Origin: Dysgonamonadaceae bacterium
GTDB lineage: Bacteria; Bacteroidota; Bacteroidia; Bacteroidales; Azobacteroidaceae
Length of the DNA stretch: 33,034 nucleotides
Assembly (NCBI GenBank): GCA_031289145.1
Contig: JAITQA010000101.1
Coordinates: 1-33,034, forward strand
Direction: 5' to 3'
Shown here: positions 25,063-33,034 of the stretch, piece after piece
Numbering within the stretch: the first letter of the stretch is position 1
How the letters are laid out: every line of letters starts with the position of its first letter
Translations under genes and position numbers: made by a program
Notes under the pieces: model-generated
What the model saw: only the letters and a program-made list of their open reading frames with translations
What the model was told of the DNA's origin: nothing
The model's database searches: none

Positions 25063-28000
25063 TCAGTTTTTCATTACTTTGTGCCGACTTGTTCCATTTT
25101 TCGTTTGCACAGTCAGGATATACATACCTGATTGCCAACCGGTAACCGGACATTGCCAAGTATTGGCTTCCGGTTTGGCGACAAGGATTAAGCGACCGCT
25201 GAGATCGGTAATCCGGACTTGCATAATGGCTGATTGCACATTTTCTATATTCAGAACATCCGATACAGGATTCGGATATACATTCAGAGTGGTAGCTTCT
25301 GCATTTTCGATACTTGTTGAGACAGCTACCGTGACCGTTTTTTCAACGGAATAGCTTCCGCAATAATGTTCAATATCTACCCGTATCGTTTGCCGTTCGG
25401 TTGCGGTACGGAATGTTACAGCAAGATCAAAAGCGGAAGTATTATGGATGGATAAGTCACCGTTGGGTTCATCAAAATACCAACTGTAACCGGACACATC
25501 TTCATAACCCGATTCCGGGCCTACATGCAAGCGAACTTCCCGATTCCGGTAGATAATTTCGGGCAGCGTTAATAAAATAGGTGTCTGAATGCGTGCTACC
25601 ATCCGAACCTCTGCCGGATCACTTGTTTCGGAACTGATAGAATTGCTGACACGGACAGAATACGCTCCGCTATTGTCGGCATTTACACTGTTTATCCAAT
25701 AACTTGAAGTTTGGGCGCCTGCAATCTCGTTGCCGTTGAAATACCATTGGTATTCCGGATCCGTACCACTTGCTTCTATACGCAACAGAATACTGCCTCT
25801 TTCGCAAATCAAATCTCCTGTCGGTTGACGGGTAATTTGCACAGGATCAATAGTAACAGGCGGATTTTCAACCTGTACTTTGATGTTTGCCATTAAGTTT
25901 CCGGGATTGATAACGCCTGTCGGCAAATTAATCAGAATACCCGGCATGGAATAGACTCCGGGACTATAAGCATCGTAGAAAGAGGTATTCCAGTTGACGG
26001 AAACGGCAATAATGGTTTGGTCACTCAAAGTAACATTCACCTGCGCCGGAAGATTCAATGCTCCGACCGGAGTGCCGTAAGCTACTTGAATACTTGAAAG
26101 AACATTGACAAGCATAATCGTTTCCGGATCAACTTGTTTTAATTTTACCTCGTATACCAGCGTTAATGCAGGGAAAGTAACATTTGTCATTTTACAACGA
26201 AGCGTTTTACCTGCCAGTGATTTGTTGAAAGTGAATTTACCACCGGCAACAGTGGTGATGCCGGTAGTGATGGCTGTTTCATTGCTTTCAGAAATATAAA
26301 ACCACGTGTAAACTGTGGATTCACCATTGATGAGCGCTTCACTACTCAGGTCAATCATTGTGTCCCATTCTACCGTATTGTCCCGAATGGTATCCTGAGG
26401 AGCATAAACATAGGTGGCAATAGACAAGAGCGGTAAGTTGGAAAATACGAATTGATTATCTTCACAGTTCAATTCTTCCAGTTGCGTATTTTGGGAAACA
26501 TCCAAGTTTGACAATTGATTGACGGAGCAGTTGAAAGAAGTCAAATCGGATGCTTGCGTAATATCTACATCCGTGAGTGAAGATTTGGAAAAATCCAGAT
26601 GGTAGATGCTTTCCCCATAGATTCTTACGGTATCTCCGGCTAAAGTCCCGGTAATGCTTTGTATGCTTGCGCCTACTGCAATCGTAAACGGGACAAGTAC
26701 GCCATCGCCCCAATCCACTTGAATCTTTGTGTTATTATTAACAACTCCGATAGTGAAAGCGAATGAGCCGGTAGCAGTGGTGACAGCAGTAGCTGCAAGG
26801 GGTAGAATATCGCTTATACCTAAAAATTCTTTCAGGTCTTCCAAGCTAATGAATGTGCCGATCCATTCTAATTGGGCAGTTTGGGCGCTTGATGAAGCCA
26901 ATCTTAATTGAAAAGCGGCATTTTGTAAGATATCGTCGGTAGGCACCATGGTGGTGGTTCCGTTTCGGACAAATCCTAACTGCGTCATATCGTAATAATA
27001 CACACTGTCATTCAATACTCCCGAATAACTGTCTGTTCCGCCGCCCAGAATGCTGGATGTAGCGTTATGGATTGCAATGCTTGTCTGATCCGGAAGCGCT
27101 ATTTTCAATGCCAATATGGGATAATTTCCCGCATGGAGAATGACACCGCCTGTACGACCCGCGATGGCTGCATTGTTGTTTGAACAGATGATATTCAACA
27201 TATTATTCGATTCATAACCCGTACTGCCGCTTGTAACATTCCAGACCACTTTGTCCGGATCATCGAATTTGTCAAAGAAATATCCCCACGACAAAACTAC
27301 TTCATTGGAAACAATCGTCTGACCGTTCACTTCGGCGCTGATCCAGTAATGATATTGATTTTCGGTACTGATGATGGTTGGATCGGTATAAGCGCTTGCC
27401 GTTATATCCGGTTCAATAACTGTTGCCTGTTGAAAATCACTGCTTGTACCTCTGTATAAAGTAAGATTCGCTGGATTGCAGTTCCAGTATTTCCAAGTCA
27501 ATTCGGCTGCTTTATTCGCAGAAAGATATCCCTCCATTTGAATATCCGGAGCAGCTGTTTCATCAAAATCAAATTTGATACTACTGAGTTCCGTTGCATC
27601 ATTCGTTCCGATAACGTAAATGCGGATTACTTTACAACCCTCGGTCAAATCTATTTTCAAACTCGTTTCGATAAAGTTGTTCGATACAGGCAATTCAACT
27701 TCAAAACTTTCTTTGTTGTCGACCGCAAACAACAGTTTTGCCCCTGCTTCCGTTGTTTTGTGACGAATCAGAATCTCAAAAGCGCCGTTTCGAGGAAAGG
27801 CTACGGTATAGCTCAACCATTCTCCATTTTGCATATCATAAATCACATAGTCGTTGTCGCCATCCTTGATATCCACACCTGCATCCGTGCGGTACACATT
27901 TCCGGCATTCCCTTCCGACAGGTCATTATGAGTACGACCTTGCCCGTTTCCTGCGAAAAAATCAAAATCCACCGCATTGATTGAACAAGGAACTGTAGGC

Positions 28001-30090
28001 AAGGCAAAGACTTTGTTGCCGCTTGCATAGCTGACCGGATCTCCGGCCATCCATTCGGTACGGTGGAAGGTCAATCCGCCCCAACCCAAATGGTCGAGCG
28101 ACTGTCCTGTAGGTGGTTGCTGTTCATAACCATCTTCTCCGTTGGATATATCTAATGCCCGCTTTGTCCATTTTATTGAATCCGGATTTGATCCGGCGCG
28201 GATGCCATAATGAGCCATTGCCATCTCATATATAGGACGCATACTGCTCTGGAACTTACCTCTAGTAACGCCTACAAAATCACTTTCACTGTGGGGATTC
28301 ACTTTTTTCGAGAACCAGCGTCCGCTTCTGTCGCGGCCTTGCATAAATTCTCCCGATTCGACGGTAGGTTCCCATGGTGTAAGTTGATCGGAGAAAGAAT
28401 AACTCCAGGATACATTATAGCGTAAAGCCCATTCAAACCCTTTCCGTATCCGGCTGTCGAGCATGCTGTAAACAGTATCGCCTTGGTTCCAAGCCATTTC
28501 GGCCATAGAGGCGACCATACCTACTCCCAATAATGCATGGTCTTGATCGCGTGAACTTTCCTGACCTTGTCCGGTTTCCCAGATATAATTCTGCAATACG
28601 CCGTCGTATCCGTAATCCGGGATGGAGGTTCCCCTACTTGATACGGTGTAGGTATCGAAATATTCATTTGTCGCTGAAGGCGAGGCGGAAGCATTGGGAG
28701 GGCCGGAAGGATAAGGCAAATCATCATCCCGGTGGGTTTGTCCGGTGAAATAACGATAGGCCCGGTCGTACATAATTTCGTTATCCAAGAAAATACCCAT
28801 CGACATCACCGTTCGCCATCCGAACAGGTCTTGATTGCCATGTCGTCCCGGATCGCCGTTGTATACGCGCCAGTAAAAAGTTCCGTTATCATTGGTAAGT
28901 GACGGAGGAACCGCTGTATTGGAATATCCCGGATAAACCAGCATATCTTTGAACTTTTGAATATCTTCTGCTGCCCATCCGCTGTAAGTACTTTTCATGA
29001 TTTCGGCGGCCTCTATGAATTGCCAGGCCTGACGACCGGCATTCAGCGCTTCGGTTCCTCCACCTGTATAACAAGTCAGGTTTTGCCAGGCATTGAGAAT
29101 TTCCACCGCTTTCTCGGCATGGCGCGTATCGCCTGTTATCGCCCACATGATAGCGTTTAAGTAGGCGGCCTTCACATCGGACATTATTGCGCTGTAGTTT
29201 GTCCCGTCCTGCGTAACCGTGGTAAAAGTTTTACTGCCTCTAACCGAATAAGTGTATTTTGCTTGTGCCACATTGAGCAAGTTTCGATAAGATGTATACC
29301 AGGGTTCTATCTTGGCGGCAACCATCGCTTTCATCCGATCCAGGTCCGATTGTTTGTGAGATAATCCAGGGTGAACAAATCGTTGGACCGGCGCCGGTGG
29401 GGTATATTCGTCCAAGTCATCAGGTCCGTCGTCCTGGTAATTTTTATAGGCTTCCAAATCTTCCAATGTCGCAAAAGTAGCAACCCAGTCTACTGTGTAT
29501 GAATAAGGTGCTACCGCACAATCGGCAATGATAATATTGATTTGACGAACTTGAACTTCCGATAGCCCGGCATAGCCGACATCTGCCGTAAGCCGAAAAT
29601 AGCAAATCTCATTGTCGTTTTTTGTTCTGATAGTGCCATGCGGTCGATTGGCGGAAGTGCCTTCCGGATTATTACCGGATTGACCGTAACTTGTGTTGAA
29701 CCACGAGAGCGTGCCGTTATTATCACGCCGTACTTCCATCTTAAAATTGCCCGCCGGACGGCTTCCGATAAATTTGACGGCAATGTATACATCTTCGGTC
29801 GGATCCAATGTCAGATTATTTGTAGCGGATCCTGCCGTGTTGTTGAATGTTGCATTGTACTTTAAATCAGCTCTATAGGCAGTACCTCCGGAAGTGTTTG
29901 TATTTCCCATTGTCGCATTAAAATGCCCGTTCGATACAGTGTGAGAAGCGGGATTCGCGTTATTTACGTTGGCTCCTGCAATCCAATGCTGTGCATTTCC
30001 ATCTGTTGTAAAAGTAAAATTGACAGATACAGGAGCTGCGTTTACCGTCAAACTCACTAAAAATAATAAACTTAGAATTTTTGTTTTCAT
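25063..30090 (-). CDS. Giant T9SS-secreted alginate-lyase-like enzyme with CBM6
   Basis: A 1675-residue multidomain secreted protein. Order by residue: signal peptide 1-18; beta-sandwich module 20-210 ending VDWVATFATLEDL; alginate-lyase-like alpha/alpha toroid 238-690 with RHGNQDLFGW (416-425) and QESSRDQDHALLG (510-522); CBM6-like module 700-845; Fn3-like 847-935; a second beta module 936-1095 ending EWIGTFISLEDL, echoing the first; a short leucine-rich stretch around 1160-1215; bacterial Ig-like domains (about 1325-1410 and 1417-1500); a PKD-like region; and a C-terminal T9SS sorting domain 1600-1675 starting TLNVYPNPVSDVLNIENV. The enzyme should cut a uronic-acid polysaccharide by beta-elimination outside the cell or on its surface; the exact substrate is unknown. 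It is followed 42 bp downstream by GH97. A -7-like TACATTTG lies at 30142-30135. Confidence 0.85.
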   Translation of the reverse strand: MKTKILSLLFLVSLTVNAAPVSVNFTFTTDGNAQHWIAGANVNNANPASHTVSNGHFNATMGNTNTSGGTAYRADLKYNATFNNTAGSATNNLTLDPTEDVYIAVKFIGSRPAGNFKMEVRRDNNGTLSWFNTSYGQSGNNPEGTSANRPHGTIRTKNDNEICYFRLTADVGYAGLSEVQVRQINIIIADCAVAPYSYTVDWVATFATLEDLEAYKNYQDDGPDDLDEYTPPAPVQRFVHPGLSHKQSDLDRMKAMVAAKIEPWYTSYRNLLNVAQAKYTYSVRGSKTFTTVTQDGTNYSAIMSDVKAAYLNAIMWAITGDTRHAEKAVEILNAWQNLTCYTGGGTEALNAGRQAWQFIEAAEIMKSTYSGWAAEDIQKFKDMLVYPGYSNTAVPPSLTNDNGTFYWRVYNGDPGRHGNQDLFGWRTVMSMGIFLDNEIMYDRAYRYFTGQTHRDDDLPYPSGPPNASASPSATNEYFDTYTVSSRGTSIPDYGYDGVLQNYIWETGQGQESSRDQDHALLGVGMVASMAEMAWNQGDTVYSMLDSRIRKGFEWALRYNVSWSYSFSDQLTPWEPTVESGEFMQGRDRSGRWFSKKVNPHSESDFVGVTRGKFQSSMRPIYEMAMAHYGIRAGSNPDSIKWTKRALDISNGEDGYEQQPPTGQSLDHLGWGGLTFHRTEWMAGDPVSYASGNKVFALPTVPCSINAVDFDFFAGNGQGRTHNDLSEGNAGNVYRTDAGVDIKDGDNDYVIYDMQNGEWLSYTVAFPRNGAFEILIRHKTTEAGAKLLFAVDNKESFEVELPVSNNFIETSLKIDLTEGCKVIRIYVIGTNDATELSSIKFDFDETAAPDIQMEGYLSANKAAELTWKYWNCNPANLTLYRGTSSDFQQATVIEPDITASAYTDPTIISTENQYHYWISAEVNGQTIVSNEVVLSWGYFFDKFDDPDKVVWNVTSGSTGYESNNMLNIICSNNNAAIAGRTGGVILHAGNYPILALKIALPDQTSIAIHNATSSILGGGTDSYSGVLNDSVYYYDMTQLGFVRNGTTTMVPTDDILQNAAFQLRLASSSAQTAQLEWIGTFISLEDLKEFLGISDILPLAATAVTTATGSFAFTIGVVNNNTKIQVDWGDGVLVPFTIAVGASIQSITGTLAGDTVRIYGESIYHLDFSKSSLTDVDITQASDLTSFNCSVNQLSNLDVSQNTQLEELNCEDNQFVFSNLPLLSIATYVYAPQDTIRDNTVEWDTMIDLSSEALINGESTVYTWFYISESNETAITTGITTVAGGKFTFNKSLAGKTLRCKMTNVTFPALTLVYEVKLKQVDPETIMLVNVLSSIQVAYGTPVGALNLPAQVNVTLSDQTIIAVSVNWNTSFYDAYSPGVYSMPGILINLPTGVINPGNLMANIKVQVENPPVTIDPVQITRQPTGDLICERGSILLRIEASGTDPEYQWYFNGNEIAGAQTSSYWINSVNADNSGAYSVRVSNSISSETSDPAEVRMVARIQTPILLTLPEIIYRNREVRLHVGPESGYEDVSGYSWYFDEPNGDLSIHNTSAFDLAVTFRTATERQTIRVDIEHYCGSYSVEKTVTVAVSTSIENAEATTLNVYPNPVSDVLNIENVQSAIMQVRITDLSGRLILVAKPEANTWQCPVTGWQSGMYILTVQTKNGTSRHKVMKN

Positions 30091-30101
30091 TTGTGTTTCA
30101 T
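30087..30101 (-). promoter_or_regulatory. Four-codon upstream ORF overlapping the lyase start
   Basis: A duplicated ACACAAATGAAA places an extra ATG at 30101. It reads MKHK and stops at TGA 30089-30087, overlapping the lyase ATG at 30090-30088. Stop-start overlap could couple or dampen translation (inference). Confidence 0.3.
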
Positions 30102-30134
30102 TTGTGTTTTTCTTATTAAAAATAATTTATGATG

Positions 30135-30142
30135 CAAATGTA
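30135..30142 (-). promoter_or_regulatory. Candidate -7 element of the giant lyase gene
   Basis: On the minus strand TACATTTG, an exact TAnnTTTG match, 44 bases upstream of the ATG at 30090. The nearest TTTG upstream is only about 14 bases away, so the upstream element is not convincing. Confidence 0.4.
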
Positions 30143-30290
30143 CGGTCAATACAATGCAAAAAAATGAAAAATAGCAGGAAAGTAGTCCGAAATTATTTTT
30201 TTAGGATAGATGCAGGTATTTCAAAACAGTCTTAAAATATTTTAGGACTAGCTTGATTGGGGCGCATACATAAGAATATAAACAATTTCT

Positions 30291-30377
30291 TCAAATATCT
30301 GCCCATTCGGGCGTTTGGGCGTGAAACGTGGTTATAAGACCCAACGCCATGCCTGCAATTACTAATATCCTTTTCAT
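30291..30377 (-). pseudogene. 5' remnant of an exported-protein gene
   Basis: ATG at 30377 opens a 28-codon ORF: a clear signal peptide (MKRILVIAG, a hydrophobic core, then a cleavage site HAQ|TP), then PEWADI and a TGA stop. It is the beginning of a secreted enzyme with nothing left behind it. The first nine codons are repeated almost exactly at 32643, ahead of the GH42 gene. The lost gene was probably another glycan-degrading enzyme (inference from position). Confidence 0.5.
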
Positions 30378-30378
30378 A
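30350..30378. repeat. 29-base direct repeat, copy 1
   Basis: Matches 32616-32644 at 28 of 29 positions, in the same orientation. It covers the start codon and first nine codons (MKRILVIAG) of the remnant ORF. Confidence 0.8.
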
Positions 30379-30504
30379 ATCTTTCTATTTAAAATAAACT
30401 GTTTCATTCTCTTTACCAGAAATAAATATAAAATTTCAATGTGTAAAATGTTTTTATTTGATACTGTTTTTTATTTGAATTACATCATAACTGTTTTTTT
30501 TAAT

Positions 30505-32565
30505 CTATAAATCTTCTACAATTACCACATCCCAAGCTTTCAGCGAAATACTTTTGCCTTTGTCTGTTTTCTCTTTGGAAAATAGTTCTTTACCTGGTGC
30601 AAACGGGTAGTTGAATACTTTATTTTCTGCGCTGTAATTGAATACATAATGCAGCTGTTTTCCGGATTGATTTTTCCCCGAACGGAAAATCAGCGGGAAG
30701 CGGTATTCGTTTTGCTCTGTCAGGATACCGGCTTTTTCGGCGGCAAGACGGATGATTTTTTCCATCAATTCGTCCGACGGATACGTTCCGATATAAAACA
30801 AATTGCCTTTGCCGTAAGCATTTTCCGTTATCACAGGCCATTGTCCGAAAAACGGATGGTCGGCATACGCCAACGGTTTGGCTGTTTCGGTTATCAGAAA
30901 TTCGTACCATTCGGATATGGGTTTTCCGTCATTCAGATTGAGCGGATTATCTTTTTTCAACGGCAATGCCGGAATGGTGGAATATTCCTGATAATAAAAT
31001 CCGCAAGCTTGGCGCAACAGACCGGGCGCAAGCATGGCGCGAACGGCGGAATGTTCGTTGCAATAACCGCTTTTGAACAACATAACTACCTGTCCGCCAT
31101 CGTTTACAAACCGGTCTATCTTGAGCAGCAATTCATCCGTTGCCACATATAAAGGTGGAATAACCAACAGTTTGTATTGACTGAAATCTGTCCATTGGTC
31201 GCAAGGCACAATATCGGTTTCAATGTTTTGTCTATACAGCGCATTATGAATCATTTCCACAGGATATTGCGTTTTACTTGTATAAGGCATGATATTGAGC
31301 GCATGGTAGGAATCGTGGCTATACAAAATGGCGACTTTATTCTCCTTTTTCAGATTGACTAATTGCTTGCCGATAGTTTTTAATTCCTTCGCTGTAACTG
31401 AAAATTCACGATAAATGCGGTTGGGTTGCAAGTCTTGCCCCAAAACGCCACGCCAATAGGTTTCCTGTCCATAATGCAAACTGTGCCAATGCCAATATTC
31501 CACCATATTGGAGCCGGAAGCCAGGTGACTATATACATTCTGCCGCAGTTGCCCGTCGTAAGGCGGGTACTGACCGCGCGAATTCCAGCCGGTGCCTTGC
31601 GCATTGGTTTCGGTAACTAAATAATTGCCCTTTGCCACCGTCCGCATATAGTCGCCCGCATAAGCAATCCATTGCCCATTTTGATTATCCTGCACGTCAT
31701 GGTAAATATTGATAGCCGGATATTCCATTTGCCGGAAACTTTCCACCTGGTCGATGTTATGGAAATAGGGCATGAAACAATGCGTTACAAATTGATTGGA
31801 AGTTTTATATTCATTGACAATATCGCACTGCCAATTCAAGAAATCCGCCAGACATTTGCGGTTGTAGCGTTCCCATTCGTTTTTGTAGGAAGGATTGGTT
31901 ACGCCATCGCGTTGATAAAATTCTTCCCATGTATGGATATTCATCCCCCAGTAGTTCATCCCCCACTCTTTGGTGAGCAGTTGGAGGTCGCCGTGGAATT
32001 TATTCTTGATGTAATTGCGGAATCCGACGAAATAATCGTGGTTGTTTACGCCGCGGGCTTCCACTTCATTATCTACCTGATAACCGATGATGGCGGGATG
32101 TTTGGCGTAGCGTTCCATCAACTTGCGGATAATCCGTTCGCAGAAAAACCGGTAGGTCGGATTGGTGAAATCCATGTTCTGACGGATGCCATAATAGGCT
32201 TTGCCTCCTTTTGTATATTCGGCCAATACTTCGGGATAGGAGTGCGCCATCCATGCGGGAATGGAATAGGTAGGCGTTCCCAGTATGACTTTGATGCCTG
32301 CGGCTTGCATTTTGTTGAGAATTCTGTCCATCCATGCAAATTCAAACACGCCTTCCTGTGGTTCGAAAAGCGCCCATGTTGATTCGCCCATGCGAACGAC
32401 CGTCAATCCGGCGTCCTTCATCATGCGGATGTCTTCGTCCAAACGTTCGGAAGGCATATATTCGTGATAATATGCCGCCCCATAGAGAACATTGTCAAAT
32501 TGATATTGGGCGTGTATCGACAATACGGTGAAAAACATTGATAATAATAAAATGTATTTGCTCAT
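30505..32565 (-). CDS. GH42 beta-galactosidase, exported
   Basis: The ATG at 32565 gives 686 residues with a proper signal peptide (MSKYILLLSMFFTVLSIHAQ, cleaved after HAQ). The frame stays open 26 codons further to an ATG at 32643, but that extension would bury the signal peptide and derives from a duplicated gene start. GH42 features seen, numbered from 32565: acid/base Glu167 in YQVDNEVEARG, nucleophile Glu319 in YLVTETNAQGTG, the barrel start YGAAYYHEYMP, and the trimerisation (beta-galactosidase A4-like) domain after about 420. GH42 releases beta-linked galactose from galactan or arabinogalactan side chains; some bacterial members act on other beta-galactosides. It lies between the GH51 gene and the lyase operon, in the same direction. 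Confidence 0.9.
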   Translation of the reverse strand: MSKYILLLSMFFTVLSIHAQYQFDNVLYGAAYYHEYMPSERLDEDIRMMKDAGLTVVRMGESTWALFEPQEGVFEFAWMDRILNKMQAAGIKVILGTPTYSIPAWMAHSYPEVLAEYTKGGKAYYGIRQNMDFTNPTYRFFCERIIRKLMERYAKHPAIIGYQVDNEVEARGVNNHDYFVGFRNYIKNKFHGDLQLLTKEWGMNYWGMNIHTWEEFYQRDGVTNPSYKNEWERYNRKCLADFLNWQCDIVNEYKTSNQFVTHCFMPYFHNIDQVESFRQMEYPAINIYHDVQDNQNGQWIAYAGDYMRTVAKGNYLVTETNAQGTGWNSRGQYPPYDGQLRQNVYSHLASGSNMVEYWHWHSLHYGQETYWRGVLGQDLQPNRIYREFSVTAKELKTIGKQLVNLKKENKVAILYSHDSYHALNIMPYTSKTQYPVEMIHNALYRQNIETDIVPCDQWTDFSQYKLLVIPPLYVATDELLLKIDRFVNDGGQVVMLFKSGYCNEHSAVRAMLAPGLLRQACGFYYQEYSTIPALPLKKDNPLNLNDGKPISEWYEFLITETAKPLAYADHPFFGQWPVITENAYGKGNLFYIGTYPSDELMEKIIRLAAEKAGILTEQNEYRFPLIFRSGKNQSGKQLHYVFNYSAENKVFNYPFAPGKELFSKEKTDKGKSISLKAWDVVIVEDL

Positions 32566-32615
32566 GACTTTGTTATTTTTATTGTTTTTGCTTGTTTTTG
32601 TCCAAACAAAGGATT

Positions 32616-32644
32616 TGCCTGCGATTACTAATATCCTTTTCATA
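32616..32644. repeat. 29-base direct repeat, copy 2
   Basis: Partner of 30350-30378, one mismatch. It forms an ATG plus nine codons (MKRILVIAG), then continues as unrelated sequence (KSFVWTKTSK) in frame with the GH42 gene. Confidence 0.8.
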
Positions 32645-32649
32645 TTGAC

Positions 32650-33034
32650 TTAATTTATTATGTTATAATTTTTTACTCTTATCACCGTAAACGAATAAGC
32701 AGGCAATTCATACGGAAATTGCTTACTTATTTCGATTGTATCTGTAACCGGAAACGCCTGTTTGTCATTTGGGTTGCCTGTCAGAAGCGTTTTTGAAGCG
32801 GTAGCGGTCTTATTGTCCGGCAAAGGAAGTTCCACGTTTGCCTTTACGCTTACCGGAAGCATATTCACCAACTTTACCATCACATCGCCGCTCTTGCTGT
32901 CGTGAACGACCGAACAGGCGATGCGTTTCTTTACCGCATCCTGCGTATTGTTCAACGAAATGGAGGCGGGTAAATATTCGTCGCCCGAATTTTCACCGTA
33001 CAGCTTTTGTACGTAGTAACCCACTGTCGGCTTC
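32650..33034 (-). CDS. GH51 alpha-L-arabinofuranosidase, C-terminal part (runs off the right edge)
   Basis: The frame is open to the right edge, so about 127 C-terminal residues are seen and the start lies outside; the GTG near 33024 is internal. The block PTVGYYVQKLYGENSGDEYLP and the closing LPAYSFTVIRVK are typical of the C-terminal beta domain of GH51 arabinofuranosidases, with a VVHDSKSGDVMVKLVNMLP-type strand pair between. The catalytic glutamates lie in the missing part. Known role: removal of alpha-L-arabinofuranosyl side groups. It ends 84 bases before the GH42 ATG at 32565, so the two are probably in one transcription unit. Confidence 0.85.
   Translation of the reverse strand, partial: KPTVGYYVQKLYGENSGDEYLPASISLNNTQDAVKKRIACSVVHDSKSGDVMVKLVNMLPVSVKANVELPLPDNKTATASKTLLTGNPNDKQAFPVTDTIEISKQFPYELPAYSFTVIRVKNYNIIN

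Larger units (their letters stand above)
30102..30504. other. Gap between giant lyase and GH42 genes
   Basis: About 400 AT-rich bases. It holds the lyase promoter candidate, the 28-codon signal-peptide remnant (30291-30377), one copy of a 29-base direct repeat (30350-30378), and an AT-rich tail after the GH42 stop. No complete gene is visible. Confidence 0.6.

Noticed and set aside
32566-32643. Upstream ATG for GH42
   Set aside because: It would place 26 polar residues before a normal signal peptide and comes from the duplicated 29-base repeat.
1-33034. CRISPR array, insertion sequence, integrase or phage genes
   Set aside because: No spaced repeats, transposase or integrase motifs were seen on either strand.

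Overview
The window reads as chromosomal DNA of a member of the Bacteroidales (phylum Bacteroidota). The evidence is the conserved gene block tig-clpP-clpX-recQ, a DUF3078-type outer-membrane protein, a lipidated Omp85/TamA-like protein (TamL type), Bacteroidota-type promoters (TTG, a spacer of about 19-21 bases, then TAnnTTTG), and a very large secreted lyase ending in a type IX secretion (T9SS) sorting domain. That domain points towards T9SS-bearing families (Porphyromonas, Tannerella, Paludibacter or Dysgonomonas relatives) rather than typical gut Bacteroides. This is an inference from gene content; no taxonomic search was possible.

Layout. Bases 1-758 hold the 3' part of a reverse transcriptase of the diversity-generating-retroelement (DGR) type, entering from the left edge. 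After a hairpin-rich convergent gap come, on the minus strand, recQ (939-3125), clpX, clpP and tig (3215-6581), then a LolC/LolE-like permease and a class I aminotransferase (6686-9187). A shared, symmetrical promoter region separates these from a plus-strand DUF3078 outer-membrane protein (9291-10640). A SpoU RNA methyltransferase (minus) and the TamL-like Omp85 lipoprotein (plus) diverge near 11.4 kb. A tRNA-Arg(TCT) at 13907-13980 is followed by a small scrap zone (14.04-14.9 kb). It holds the 3' end of a flavin-reductase-like gene on the minus strand, abutting the 3' end of a hicA toxin gene on the plus strand, and an intact hicB antitoxin. Next is a tight plus-strand operon: rlmB-type methyltransferase, ridA, a uvrD/pcrA helicase and a membrane-anchored MutS-like ATPase (15146-20434).

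From 20.5 kb to the right edge everything is on the minus strand and forms a polysaccharide-degradation locus. In transcription order it holds a GH51 alpha-L-arabinofuranosidase (only its C-terminus is in the window), a GH42 beta-galactosidase, a 1675-residue T9SS-secreted alginate-lyase-like enzyme with CBM6, Ig-like and leucine-rich modules, a GH97 gene broken by an internal deletion and fused to a heparinase II/III-like lyase, and a GH88 unsaturated glucuronyl hydrolase lipoprotein. Together these would cleave a uronic-acid-containing, arabinose/galactose-decorated polysaccharide by beta-elimination and remove the resulting unsaturated uronic acid. The substrate is not determined by the sequence. 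No SusC/SusD pair or sensor-regulator lies inside the window.

The most unusual signals are the DGR-type RT whose template and variable repeats must lie outside the window (or be lost), the back-to-back gene fragments beside the tRNA, and the remodelling in the glycan locus: the deleted GH97 core, an in-frame GC-rich palindromic insertion in the same gene, and a 29-base direct repeat that carries a duplicated gene start.
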